Assembly: GCA_033344895.1 (NCBI GenBank)
Contig: JAWPMN010000001.1
Coordinates: 4,224,001 to 4,288,000, forward strand
Reading direction: 5' to 3'
Source of the DNA: Alphaproteobacteria bacterium
GTDB taxonomy: Bacteria > Pseudomonadota > Alphaproteobacteria > UBA8366 > Aestuariispiraceae
DNA: 64,000 bases
In this document: positions 1-7,978 of the stretch, in pieces
Layout of the letters: each line of letters starts with the position of its first letter
How positions within the stretch are numbered: position 1 is the stretch's first letter
Notes under the pieces: model-generated
What the model saw: only the letters and a program-made list of their open reading frames with translations
What the model was told of the DNA's origin: nothing
Databases searched by the model: none
Translations under genes and position numbers: made by a program

Positions 1-773
1 AGATCGTCGGTCATCAGAAGGCCGTCGAATTTCAGCTCATCGCGAATGAAGGCGATGCCGTCCTCGGACTGGGTCACGGGACGATCCGGATCAATGGCGT
101 CAAAAACAATGTGCGCCGTCATGCCAAAGGGCATGTCGCAAAGCTGCTGAAAGGGGATGAAGTCACTGTCGGCCAGTTCCGCCCTGGGTGTCGCGACGCG
201 CGGCAGGTCATGGTGACTGTCCGCCGTCGCGCGGCCATGTCCCGGCAGATGTTTGATGACGGGGTAAACGCCGCCCTGCATCAGCCCTTCGCAGGCGGCC
301 CGGCCGCAGGCCGAAACGGTTTCGGCGTCGACGGCAAAGGCCCTGTCGCCAATGACATCGTGTGCCCCTGGCACCGGCACGTCGAGGCAGGGAACACAGT
401 CGACATCAATTCCCAGATCCGTCAGTTCCGCCGCGATCAGACGATAATTCAGGCGCAGAGCCTCCAGCCCGGCTTCCGCATTTCGCCTGTACAGATCACC
501 GAAATCGCGGGCTGAGCGGGCCTGACGCCAGTGCGGCGGGCGCAGACGCTGTACCCGGCCGCCCTCCTGGTCGATCAGGATCGGGGCGTCCGGGCGCCCG
601 GACGCGTCGCGCAGAGCGGCCGTCAATGCCCGAACCTGTTCCGGCGTATCGATGTTTCGGGCAAAGAGTATGAACCCGTAGGGCCGCACTTCGGCAAAGA
701 AGCGTTGCTCATCGCGGCTGAGCTCATGACCGGCACAGCCGAAGATCGCCGCGGATACGGCCTCGATCGCCAC
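1..773 (-). CDS. nagZ: Beta-N-acetylhexosaminidase NagZ, 3' end outside the window
   Basis: Glycoside hydrolase family 3 enzyme that removes N-acetylglucosamine from muropeptides in the cytoplasm during cell-wall recycling. The reverse strand from 773 reads VAIEAVSAAIFGCAGHEL, then ILIDQEGGRVQRL, LDVPVPGAHDVIGDRAF and the family hallmark KHLPGHGRATADSHHDLP, and reaches DGLLMTDDL at the window edge. About 257 codons are visible of roughly 340 expected. The start is a GTG at 773, three bases after the stop of the SPOR gene, so the two are translationally close and sit in one minus-strand unit with argS and dgt. The C-terminal part lies before position 1. Confidence 0.93.
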   Translation of the reverse strand, partial: MAIEAVSAAIFGCAGHELSRDEQRFFAEVRPYGFILFARNIDTPEQVRALTAALRDASGRPDAPILIDQEGGRVQRLRPPHWRQARSARDFGDLYRRNAEAGLEALRLNYRLIAAELTDLGIDVDCVPCLDVPVPGAHDVIGDRAFAVDAETVSACGRAACEGLMQGGVYPVIKHLPGHGRATADSHHDLPRVATPRAELADSDFIPFQQLCDMPFGMTAHIVFDAIDPDRPVTQSEDGIAFIRDELKFDGLLMTDD

Positions 774-776
774 GGA

Positions 777-1715
777 TTACTTCCCGGGGGCGACGGGGAT
801 ACAGGCAACCCCCTTGGCCTTGAGTTTCGCACACAGTGCCTTGGCGGCATCGGCATTCGCCAGAGGGCCGCCCCGGACGCGGAAGTAGTCGGTTCCGTTC
901 ACGGTTGCCTTCTGAACCTGAAGGGCCAGTGCCCCCAGCAGGTCCTGATTGGCCCCCTGAATCTTGTTCCACTGCGACCGGGCGGCCGCATCGCTCTTCA
1001 GCGCGGCGATCTGAATGCGCCATCCGGTCCCGGCATCATTGGCCGGCGCGGCAGCCGATTGCTGTGGCGCGGGTTGGGGCTCGGGCGCAGGTGGCGGAGC
1101 CGGCGGCTCGGGCGGCGGCGCCGCCGTTGCGGAGACACCCTGTGTTTCCGAGCCTGCAGTCGGCGGCGGCGCCGTGGGCGCTGCAAGGGACTCGTCCGGC
1201 AGCGGTGCGGTCTGTTCAGGCTGCGGGATCGGCTGACGCTGCGCAGAGCTGTCCGAAGATGTCTGCGTTGACCCGCCTGTTCCCTGGGCAGAGGATGGCG
1301 CAGCCGGTGCCTGTGTCTCCGGTACGGGCTGCGGCGGCTGCGGCGGCTGCGTCGGCAGCGCCTTCGGCTCCTCGGGTTCCGGCAGGATGCGTTCGACATT
1401 CGGGCGGCTGGTGCCGTCCGCGCCGTTCACAACATCATAGACACCGAGTTCCGCCCCGGCGATCTGACGGCCGCCAGGATCGTCCGGCGTTTCCTTTGCC
1501 GGGCTGTCCGGGCGCAGAAGCGGCGCTGCGACCTCGCTGCCCTCCCGAACACCCTGTGTGTATGCGTACCAGACGATGCCGCCGAGCGCGAAAAGCGAAA
1601 CGACCCCCACCATGATCGGCAGGACGCGTACGCCGCCGGCGCGCTTGCGTGCGGCGCGCTCATCCGCCAGGTCGCCGAGTTCCCGGTCCAGTTCGTCGTA
1701 TTCAGAGGCGATCAT
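777..1715 (-). CDS. SPOR-domain membrane protein
   Basis: Predicted bitopic inner-membrane protein of 312 aa. The N terminus is charged and cytoplasmic, and one membrane segment lies at about residues 31-52 (VLPIMVGVVSLFALGGIVWY). A long Pro/Gln/Ala-rich periplasmic linker follows. The C-terminal 80 residues form a SPOR domain (WRIQIAALKSDAAARSQWNK... YFRVRGGPLANADAAKALC). SPOR domains bind peptidoglycan stripped of stem peptides, usually at division sites. It lies between argS and nagZ, an arrangement I recall from Rhodospirillales. The proline-rich linker is low complexity, so only the ends are informative. Its exact division role is inferred from the domain. Confidence 0.9.
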   Translation of the reverse strand: MIASEYDELDRELGDLADERAARKRAGGVRVLPIMVGVVSLFALGGIVWYAYTQGVREGSEVAAPLLRPDSPAKETPDDPGGRQIAGAELGVYDVVNGADGTSRPNVERILPEPEEPKALPTQPPQPPQPVPETQAPAAPSSAQGTGGSTQTSSDSSAQRQPIPQPEQTAPLPDESLAAPTAPPPTAGSETQGVSATAAPPPEPPAPPPAPEPQPAPQQSAAAPANDAGTGWRIQIAALKSDAAARSQWNKIQGANQDLLGALALQVQKATVNGTDYFRVRGGPLANADAAKALCAKLKAKGVACIPVAPGK

Positions 1716-1811
1716 CCGCCGCGGCTCCTCGAAGGAAGCAAGAAGGTTCGCATTCGACCCATTCAGGGAGCTTCAGTTTGAAGCGTTTGCCTGATGTGGG
1801 GTCGATCCGGT

Positions 1812-3638
1812 TCAGGTCAATTCCTCAACTGGCTCGACACCGAATACGGCCAGCCCGGAAGCGATCACGATTCGCACCGCCTTGACCAGCGCCAATCGCG
1901 CCAGGGTGACGTCACGGTCATCGGACTGAATGAAGCGCAAGGCCGTATCCTCCTTGCCCTTCGTCCACCAGCCGTGGAAGGCCGAGGCGAGGTCATAGAG
2001 GTAATAGGCAATCCGATGTGGCTCCTCCGCATCCGCCGCAGCTTCGACCAGGCGCGGCCATTCCGCAAGCAGCCGAAGAACCGCCTGTTCGGATTCCTCG
2101 GTCAGGCGGGACAGATCCGCGCCGCCCAGCGCTGTATCGGAGATGTCCAGATCCGGCATCTGTTCCGTGGCCATGCGATGCACGGAGCAGCCGCGTGCAT
2201 GGGCGTAGTGCACATAGAAGACCATGTTGTCCCGGGACTGTTCCTTGACGGCCGTCAGATCGAAATCCAGCGGCGCATCCGGCTTCCGGGTCAGCAGGTA
2301 GAAGCGCACAACATCCTTGCCGACCGCATCGACCAGGTCGCGCAGGGTGACGAAATTGCCGGCCCTCTTGGACATCTTCATCGGTTCGCCCTTGTCCATC
2401 AGGCGCACCATCTGACAAAGCTTCACCGTCAAGGCGGACTTGCCTTCGGATACCGCGGCAACCGCCGCCTGCATCCGCTTCACATATCCGCCGTGGTCCG
2501 CCCCCCAGATGTTGATCTGGCGGTTGAAGCCCCGCTCATGCTTGTTCCAGTGATAGGCAATGTCCGACGCGAAATAGGTCCAGCTGCCGTCCGATTTCTG
2601 CAGAGGACGGTCGACATCGTCGCCAAACTGGGTTGCCCGGAACAGCGTCTGCTCCCGCGGTTCCCAATCGTCCGGCTTCTGGCCCTTCGGCGGTTCCAGG
2701 ATGCCGCGATAGATCAGATCCCGATCCTTCAGCCAGGCGACGATGCGATCGACGTGATTGTCGATGATCCAGCGCTCGGATGTGAAGACATCCTGGTCGA
2801 TGCCCAATACCTTCAGATCGGACTTGATCAGGTCCAGCATGCGGTCGACGGCAAACAGACGGATCGGCGGCAGCCATTCCTCTACCGGCCGGCCGGAATA
2901 GCCGGCGCCGTCCTTCAGCGCCAGGGCATCCCCCTTCTCGGCGTGAAGCGCTTCGGCGACGGGGATCAGATACTCCCCGCGATACTCCAGTTCCCGGTCC
3001 GGCGCCCCCATCGCAGCCATGAACGACTTGATTGCGTCTTCGTCGGAAAGATCGAACCTCTTCGGATCGAGAATTTCCAGATAGCGCCAGTAAACCGCCC
3101 AGCCCAGGGAATCGATCTGCGATCCGGCGTCGTTGACCCAATATTCCTTGCAGACGTCGAAACCGGCCTTTAGCAGCAGCCCCGACAGCGCGTCGCCAAC
3201 AACTGCACCGCGCGCATGTCCGATATGCAGCGGCCCGGTCGGATTGGCCGACACATATTCCACATTGACCTTGCGCCGGGCGCCCATGTCGCTGTCGCCA
3301 TAGGCGGTACCGAGTGCCAACACGGATCGCAGGACGCCATGCCAAGCCGCATCGGTCAGCCTCATGTTGATGAATCCGGGGCCGGCGACTTCCGCCGTCG
3401 CGATCCGGTCGTGGCCGGTCAACGCATTTGCCAGCTTCTCCGCCAGATCGCGCGGCTTCATGCCTGCCGGCTTCGACAGCAGCATGGCGGCGTTGGTGGC
3501 CATATCGCCATGCGAAGGATCGCGCGGCGGTTCCACCGTCACCCGGCTGAGATCCAGCCCTTCGGGCAGGACACCCTCGGCGATCAACGTTTCGACAGTC
3601 CGATCCAGATCGGCCTTTACGTCACGGAACAGGTTCAT
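1812..3638 (-). CDS. argS: Arginyl-tRNA synthetase
   Basis: Class I aminoacyl-tRNA synthetase (608 aa) charging tRNA-Arg. The N-terminal Arg_tRNA_synt_N domain begins [18 protein letters not shown]. The HIGH signature appears as [20 protein letters not shown], the KMSKS-type loop as [17 protein letters not shown], and the C-terminal DALR anticodon-binding domain ends at the stop. The length is slightly above the usual 550-590 aa. The gene sits 32 bases after dgt and about 96 bases before the SPOR gene, consistent with one minus-strand transcript. Nothing is missing. Confidence 0.98.
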   Translation of the reverse strand: MNLFRDVKADLDRTVETLIAEGVLPEGLDLSRVTVEPPRDPSHGDMATNAAMLLSKPAGMKPRDLAEKLANALTGHDRIATAEVAGPGFINMRLTDAAWHGVLRSVLALGTAYGDSDMGARRKVNVEYVSANPTGPLHIGHARGAVVGDALSGLLLKAGFDVCKEYWVNDAGSQIDSLGWAVYWRYLEILDPKRFDLSDEDAIKSFMAAMGAPDRELEYRGEYLIPVAEALHAEKGDALALKDGAGYSGRPVEEWLPPIRLFAVDRMLDLIKSDLKVLGIDQDVFTSERWIIDNHVDRIVAWLKDRDLIYRGILEPPKGQKPDDWEPREQTLFRATQFGDDVDRPLQKSDGSWTYFASDIAYHWNKHERGFNRQINIWGADHGGYVKRMQAAVAAVSEGKSALTVKLCQMVRLMDKGEPMKMSKRAGNFVTLRDLVDAVGKDVVRFYLLTRKPDAPLDFDLTAVKEQSRDNMVFYVHYAHARGCSVHRMATEQMPDLDISDTALGGADLSRLTEESEQAVLRLLAEWPRLVEAAADAEEPHRIAYYLYDLASAFHGWWTKGKEDTALRFIQSDDRDVTLARLALVKAVRIVIASGLAVFGVEPVEELT

Positions 3639-3670
3639 CGGCGCAGCTCTTCACAGTTCCCCACGCCGGA

Positions 3671-4825
3671 TCATTCCTCGTAGAAGATCTTCCGGTGCAG
3701 GCGCTTGGCGAAGCGGTCGGTCATGCCGGCGATATAGTCGGCGACGATCCGCTCCCAGGATTCGTTGACGGCGCGGGGATACGCCGTCAGCCACGTCATG
3801 TCCAGCGCGCCGCGCACTTCCATGTAGTAGGTGAACAGATCACGGACGATCTGCGCCCCCGCCTCCCGCTCGCGATTGACGGTGGGGGCGCGGTACATGT
3901 TCTCGAACAGGAAGGTCTTCAGGGCGCGTTCGTTTTCCTTCATCGGCTCGGTGAACCGAACCACGGGCTCCCCGCATTGACGCAGTTCCGTGGCATCGAC
4001 CGGGCGGATTCTGTCGAGCCGACGACGCGTGCATCCCAAGGCATCCCCGACCATGTCACCGATCAGCCGGCGTACCGCCTCCTGCACGATGATCGGCTCC
4101 GGTGCCTCCGGTTCGTCCGCACGAACCTCGGAAATCGCCTTGGCGACATGCGGCACGGAATCGCAGATCTGCTCTACGGAAAACAGGCCCGCGCGCAGAC
4201 CGTCGTCCATATCGTGATGATTGTAGGCGATATCGTCCGCAATTGCGGCAATCTGCGCTTCCAGACCGGCGTGTGTCTCGATCTCCAGATCGTACTGACC
4301 GTTGAACCAGGCCAGGGTGGACTGAACGTCATTCGGGTCGATCGGGCCGTTGTGCTTCACGACCCCCTCCAATGTCTCCCAACTGAGATTCAGCCCATCG
4401 AACTTGGGATAGCGCTGCTCCAGCAGGACAAGTACTCGCAGCGCCTGGTCATTGTGGTCAAACCCGCCGGCATGCGCCATGGCGGCATCCAGCGCATCCT
4501 CCCCTGCATGACCGAAGGGCGTATGCCCCAAATCATGGGCCAGGGCGATGGCTTCCGTCAGATCCTCATCCGCCCGCAGCACCCGCGCCATCGACCGGGC
4601 GATCTGCGCGACTTCGAGAGAATGGGTCAGCCGGGTCCGGAGATGATCCCCCTCCGGCGAGATGAAAACCTGTGTCTTGTGCTGCAGCCGACGGAACGCG
4701 GTGCAGTGAATGATGCGGTCCCGGTCGCGCTGAAACGGGGTACGCGTCCGGGACGGTTCCTCTTCGGTCATGCGGCCGCGTGAAATGGTATGATCTGTCG
4801 CGTAAGGTGCCCGAAACGGTGTCAT
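3671..4825 (-). CDS. dgt: Deoxyguanosinetriphosphate triphosphohydrolase-like protein
   Basis: HD-domain dNTP triphosphohydrolase (384 aa) that cleaves dGTP or other dNTPs to nucleoside plus triphosphate. The metal-binding HD features are visible: RLTHSLEVAQIARSMAR, AIALAHDLGHTPFGHAGEDAL and AAIADDIAYNHHDMDDG. The N-terminal segment RTPFQRDRDRIIHCTAFRRLQHKTQVF is typical of the shorter class 2 (Dgt-like) proteins common in alphaproteobacteria. It is the first gene of the minus-strand unit with argS and is divergent from erpA across about 160 bases. Confidence 0.95.
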   Translation of the reverse strand: MTPFRAPYATDHTISRGRMTEEEPSRTRTPFQRDRDRIIHCTAFRRLQHKTQVFISPEGDHLRTRLTHSLEVAQIARSMARVLRADEDLTEAIALAHDLGHTPFGHAGEDALDAAMAHAGGFDHNDQALRVLVLLEQRYPKFDGLNLSWETLEGVVKHNGPIDPNDVQSTLAWFNGQYDLEIETHAGLEAQIAAIADDIAYNHHDMDDGLRAGLFSVEQICDSVPHVAKAISEVRADEPEAPEPIIVQEAVRRLIGDMVGDALGCTRRRLDRIRPVDATELRQCGEPVVRFTEPMKENERALKTFLFENMYRAPTVNREREAGAQIVRDLFTYYMEVRGALDMTWLTAYPRAVNESWERIVADYIAGMTDRFAKRLHRKIFYEE

Positions 4826-4882
4826 GCCCCGCCTTCCCTCTCGACCCGTCCAGACTTCGGGATTGCCCCGCTTGGTCGCCGA

Positions 4883-4911
4883 TTGACAATCGCGCCGGAC
4901 CGCCTACGTAT
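4883..4911 (+). promoter_or_regulatory. Candidate sigma-70-type promoter of erpA
   Basis: A perfect TTGACA lies at 4883-4888. About 16-18 bases downstream is TACGTAT, a poor match to the -10 consensus. It points to erpA, whose start is about 80 bases further on. The -35 match is strong, the -10 is weak. Confidence 0.3.
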
Positions 4912-4954
4912 GAGCCGTGGTAACATTATGCTATCCTTAGCAATGTGCTACAGA

Positions 4955-4968
4955 TTGCGAATTGGCAA
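4955..4968. repeat. Inverted repeat in the erpA leader
   Basis: TTGCGAATTGGCAA is a 14-base dyad with 12 matching positions, 20 bases before the chosen erpA start. It could be an operator for an iron or redox regulator, but I do not recognise the consensus. Confidence 0.25.
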
Positions 4969-4988
4969 CCCGTTTGGAAAGTGTCGAC

Positions 4989-5354
4989 ATGTCCGATCCG
5001 TTCGCCCTTGAAACCACCGATAACGCCCGGGAACTGACCCTGTCGGACGCGGCGGTTGCCCGGTTGTCGAAACTGATCCAGGCAGAAGGCGACGAGCGGC
5101 TGATGCTGCGGGTCACCGTATCCGGCGGCGGCTGTTCCGGCTTCCAGTATGGATTCGATTTCGACACCGAGATCGGAGAGGACGATCTGATCTTCGAACG
5201 CAATGGCGTGCGGGTCGTGACGGACACGGTTTCGATGGATCTCCTGGCCGGGTCCGAACTCGACTTCGTCGATGATCTGGTCGGCGCCTATTTCCGGGTC
5301 AATAATCCCAACGCGTCGTCTTCCTGTGGCTGCGGGACGTCCTTCGCGGTCTGA
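4989..5354 (+). CDS. erpA: A-type iron-sulfur cluster carrier (ErpA/IscA/HesB family)
   Basis: Small A-type carrier (121 aa) that delivers Fe-S clusters to apo-enzymes. The three conserved cysteines are visible: one in VSGGGCSGFQYGF and two in the terminal SSSCGCGTSFAV. The acidic FDFDTEIGEDDLIFERNGV segment is also typical. I chose the ATG at 4989 (MSDPFALETTD) over the in-frame one at 4962, because GGAAAG lies eight bases upstream and the shorter N terminus fits the family. The gene is monocistronic or co-transcribed with xthA, and divergent from dgt. ErpA and IscA cannot be separated with certainty from sequence alone. Confidence 0.92.
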   Translation: MSDPFALETTDNARELTLSDAAVARLSKLIQAEGDERLMLRVTVSGGGCSGFQYGFDFDTEIGEDDLIFERNGVRVVTDTVSMDLLAGSELDFVDDLVGAYFRVNNPNASSSCGCGTSFAV

Positions 5355-5364
5355 TCTAGATCAG
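5351..5364. promoter_or_regulatory. FNR/FixK-like palindrome between erpA and xthA
   Basis: CTGATCTAGATCAG is a perfect 14-base palindrome covering the erpA stop codon. Its core TGAT-N4-ATCA equals the FNR/FixK half-sites, with only the outer bases differing from TTGAT-N4-ATCAA. It lies 62 bases before the xthA start, a position compatible with activation. The call rests on the motif only. Confidence 0.3.
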
Positions 5365-5425
5365 CCCTGAAATCACCCTTTTTCGGGCCTGTCCAAATCC
5401 GACGACGCGGTCTAGTCTGCGCGGC

Positions 5426-6205
5426 ATGCAGATTGCGACATTCAACGTAAACTCCGTAAAAGCCCGCCTCCCACGGGTTCTGGAATGGCTCGAAGCGGCA
5501 CAGCCCGACGTGGCGTTGCTGCAGGAACTTAAATGCGTCGACGACGATTTTCCGCGCCTGGAGATCGAGGGGCTGGGCTACAAGGCCGAAGTTCACGGCC
5601 AGAAGTCGTATAACGGCGTCGCGATCCTGTCGAAGCGGCCGATCGAGAATGTCCGTCGCGGACTTCCCGGCGACGATACCGACGAGCAGGCTCGTTACAT
5701 TGAGGCCACCATCTCCGGCGTTCGCGTCGCGTCCATCTACTTGCCGAACGGCAACCCGGTCTCCGACGATGCGAAATACGGCTACAAGCTGCGCTGGATG
5801 GAGCGCCTCGCGGCCCATGTCGCAGAGACACTGCTGCCGGCGGAATCACCGGTCGTTCTGGGCGGCGACTACAATGTCTGCCCCACGGATGACGATGTCT
5901 ACGACCCCGACGGATGGGCGGATGATGCGCTGTGCAAGCCCGAAACGCGCAACCGATTTCGCCGCCTGCTGAATCTGGGGCTGACCGAGGCCTACCGATC
6001 CCTCCACCCGAACGAGGCACATCGCTATTCCTACTGGGATTACGTCAAAGGACGCTGGCAGAAGGACGAGGGACTGCGCATCGATCACTTGCTGCTGTCC
6101 CCTCGCGCGGCGGACCGGCTGGAGGCCTGCGACATCGACAAGTCACCACGCGGCAAGGAAAAGCCGTCCGACCATACACCGGTCTGGTGCCGCCTGAGCG
6201 AATAG
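5426..6205 (+). CDS. xthA: Exodeoxyribonuclease III
   Basis: Endonuclease/exonuclease/phosphatase-fold AP endonuclease (259 aa) acting in base-excision repair. Motifs in order: MQIATFNVNSVKARL at the N terminus, the metal-binding Glu in LLQELKCVDDDFP, the YNGVAILSK segment, the GGDYNVCPTDDDVYDP loop with catalytic Asp and Asn, and the terminal PSDHTPVWC with the catalytic His. The length matches the ExoIII family. It starts 71 bases after erpA and is followed after two bases by the putative glycosyltransferase start, so these two may be co-translated. Confidence 0.96.
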   Translation: MQIATFNVNSVKARLPRVLEWLEAAQPDVALLQELKCVDDDFPRLEIEGLGYKAEVHGQKSYNGVAILSKRPIENVRRGLPGDDTDEQARYIEATISGVRVASIYLPNGNPVSDDAKYGYKLRWMERLAAHVAETLLPAESPVVLGGDYNVCPTDDDVYDPDGWADDALCKPETRNRFRRLLNLGLTEAYRSLHPNEAHRYSYWDYVKGRWQKDEGLRIDHLLLSPRAADRLEACDIDKSPRGKEKPSDHTPVWCRLSE

Positions 6206-6207
6206 CG

Positions 6208-6978
6208 TTGCGCGAGTCCCGTACCCTCATCATCCAAAGCCATAACTTCCAGGTGCTGCGCGGCTGGATCGGGCGCTGCGTCGACAGCGTTCGGGAATGG
6301 TCGGAATCCAGCGGTTATGAATACCGCTTCCTGGGCGATGAAATCTTCGACCTGATTCCGAACTGGTACCGCGACAAGGTTTCGGGACGCATGCCGATCC
6401 AGGCCGATCTGGCGCGGCTCATTCTGATCCGGGATGCCCTCGCCTCCGGCTTTGACAGGGCCGTATGGTTCGATGCGGACCTGTTGGTTTTTGCCCCGGA
6501 CAGGCTCGATCTGGATCAGGTACAGGATACCTGCGCCTTCGGTCGGGAGCTCTGGGTCGGGACTGATCCGGCCGGGCGTCTGAAGACATGGCGCAGTATT
6601 CACAACGCGGTTTGTCTTTTCCAGGCAGGTGATCCGGTACTGCCGTTTCTGATCCACACCGTGGAACGGATCATCGACCGCGCCGATGCGGATCGCATTG
6701 CTCCGCAGATGGTCGGCCCGAAGCTCCTAACCGCGCTGGACAACATTGCCGGGTTCGGGCGAATCGAAACCGTCGCCGCCTTCAGCCCCCTGGTTCTGCG
6801 GGACATCGATGCCGGCGGCGGGGACGCGCTGGCGTCCCTGAAGTCCGCGATCGGCAGGGAAAAAATGCCCATGCCTGCCGCCGCCAATCTGTGCGCCTCG
6901 CTATCCGGGGACAGGACCAGCGACGAGTTGCTGGAGCGGGTAGTCCGCCGGTTGCTGAAAGACCGGGCCCTCCCCTAA
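6208..6978 (+). CDS. Putative glycosyltransferase-like protein (GT-A type fold)
   Basis: Predicted 256-aa cytoplasmic protein. A DXD-like motif appears in AVWFDADLLVFAPDRLD, preceded by QADLARLILIRDALASGFD, the arrangement found in GT-A enzymes that read a sugar acceptor from a bound nucleotide-sugar. I set the start at TTG 6208, two bases after the xthA stop, because the open frame upstream is antisense-like xthA shadow sequence. The first residues then read RESRTLIIQSHNFQVLRGW. The sugar donor and acceptor are not predictable. It might be an uncharacterised Rhodospirillales family rather than an active transferase. Confidence 0.6.
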   Translation: MRESRTLIIQSHNFQVLRGWIGRCVDSVREWSESSGYEYRFLGDEIFDLIPNWYRDKVSGRMPIQADLARLILIRDALASGFDRAVWFDADLLVFAPDRLDLDQVQDTCAFGRELWVGTDPAGRLKTWRSIHNAVCLFQAGDPVLPFLIHTVERIIDRADADRIAPQMVGPKLLTALDNIAGFGRIETVAAFSPLVLRDIDAGGGDALASLKSAIGREKMPMPAAANLCASLSGDRTSDELLERVVRRLLKDRALP

Positions 6979-6999
6979 GATGGGGAACGGGAGGACGGG

Positions 7000-7977
7000 A
7001 TGAGAAAGACGATTACGGCGATCGTCGCGACATGGATGTTGTGCAGCGGTCCGGTGTTGGCTGCGGACCCGGTCGATCGCTATCTTGCGACGACGCGGGC
7101 CGAGATCCGAAAGGAACTTCAGGGCGACGCGGCCAGCGCCTATGTTGCGAACCTGTACAGCCGCGCCCTGTCCCAGGACGATCCCAGGGCACTCACCGAA
7201 CTGGGTCTCATGACCACCATGACCCGCCGCGACGCGGAGGGGCGTCGGGAGGCCTGCGGATACTTCGAGAAGGCAGCCGAACTGGGCTTTGCGGCTGCGC
7301 AGTTTCTCTCAGGCAATTGCTATGCGGACGGCACATTGACCGCCGACCGGGCCGCCGCCCTGGAACGCTGGTACGGCGCGGCGGCGGCGCAAGGCGCATG
7401 GTCGGCCCAATGTGCGCTGGGGCGGCTCCTGATGGATGGCGACCTGTTACCACGCGATACGCCGCGCGGCTTCGCCCTGTGCGAGGAAGCAGCCGGGAAC
7501 GGTTCTGCCAGCGCGGCCGTCACGGTCGCCAGGGCCCATATCGCCGGATGGACCGGGGCTCCCGATTACGTCACGGCCGGGCGCTATCTGGAAACCGCCA
7601 CTCGGGACGGCAATGCGGAGGCCGCCTATCTGCTGTCGATCCTGCATTTCGATGGGCTGAGGAAGTTGCAGTCGCAAGAGCAGGCACTGCAACTCTCGGA
7701 CTTCGCCGCGAAGCGCAGTCATGTACCGGCCTTCATTCTATCGGCCCGCTATCGCATGAACCAATTGACCGGCGGCGGCATCGGCACCAACGAAATTCGC
7801 GGCGATTTCGGATGGCGCCTGTATTTTTGGGCCACAATGGCGGAGCGCCACGACCTGGACCGTGCAGTTCGCCGCGAAGCCCGGCGTATTCTGAGCGTTC
7901 TCAAGCAGGCGGTGCCATCCGACATCTACAGCCGCTGGACCGACGCCGCCGCCCGAACACGACCTGTCCAGATGTAG
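7000..7977 (+). CDS. Secreted Sel1-repeat (TPR-like) protein
   Basis: 325-aa protein with a clear Sec signal peptide (MRKTITAIVATWMLCSGPVLA, cleavage near residue 21). Several Sel1-like repeats follow, for example ACGYFEKAAELGFAAAQFLSGNCY, ERWYGAAAAQGAWSAQCALGRLL and GRYLETATRDGNAEAAYLLSILHF. Sel1 repeats form alpha-solenoids for protein-protein contacts, often in envelope or signalling roles, so a periplasmic scaffold is inferred. It follows the glycosyltransferase-like gene by 21 bases and converges with the M81 gene one base away. The partner is unknown. Confidence 0.82.
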   Translation: MRKTITAIVATWMLCSGPVLAADPVDRYLATTRAEIRKELQGDAASAYVANLYSRALSQDDPRALTELGLMTTMTRRDAEGRREACGYFEKAAELGFAAAQFLSGNCYADGTLTADRAAALERWYGAAAAQGAWSAQCALGRLLMDGDLLPRDTPRGFALCEEAAGNGSASAAVTVARAHIAGWTGAPDYVTAGRYLETATRDGNAEAAYLLSILHFDGLRKLQSQEQALQLSDFAAKRSHVPAFILSARYRMNQLTGGGIGTNEIRGDFGWRLYFWATMAERHDLDRAVRREARRILSVLKQAVPSDIYSRWTDAAARTRPVQM

Positions 7978-7978
7978 A

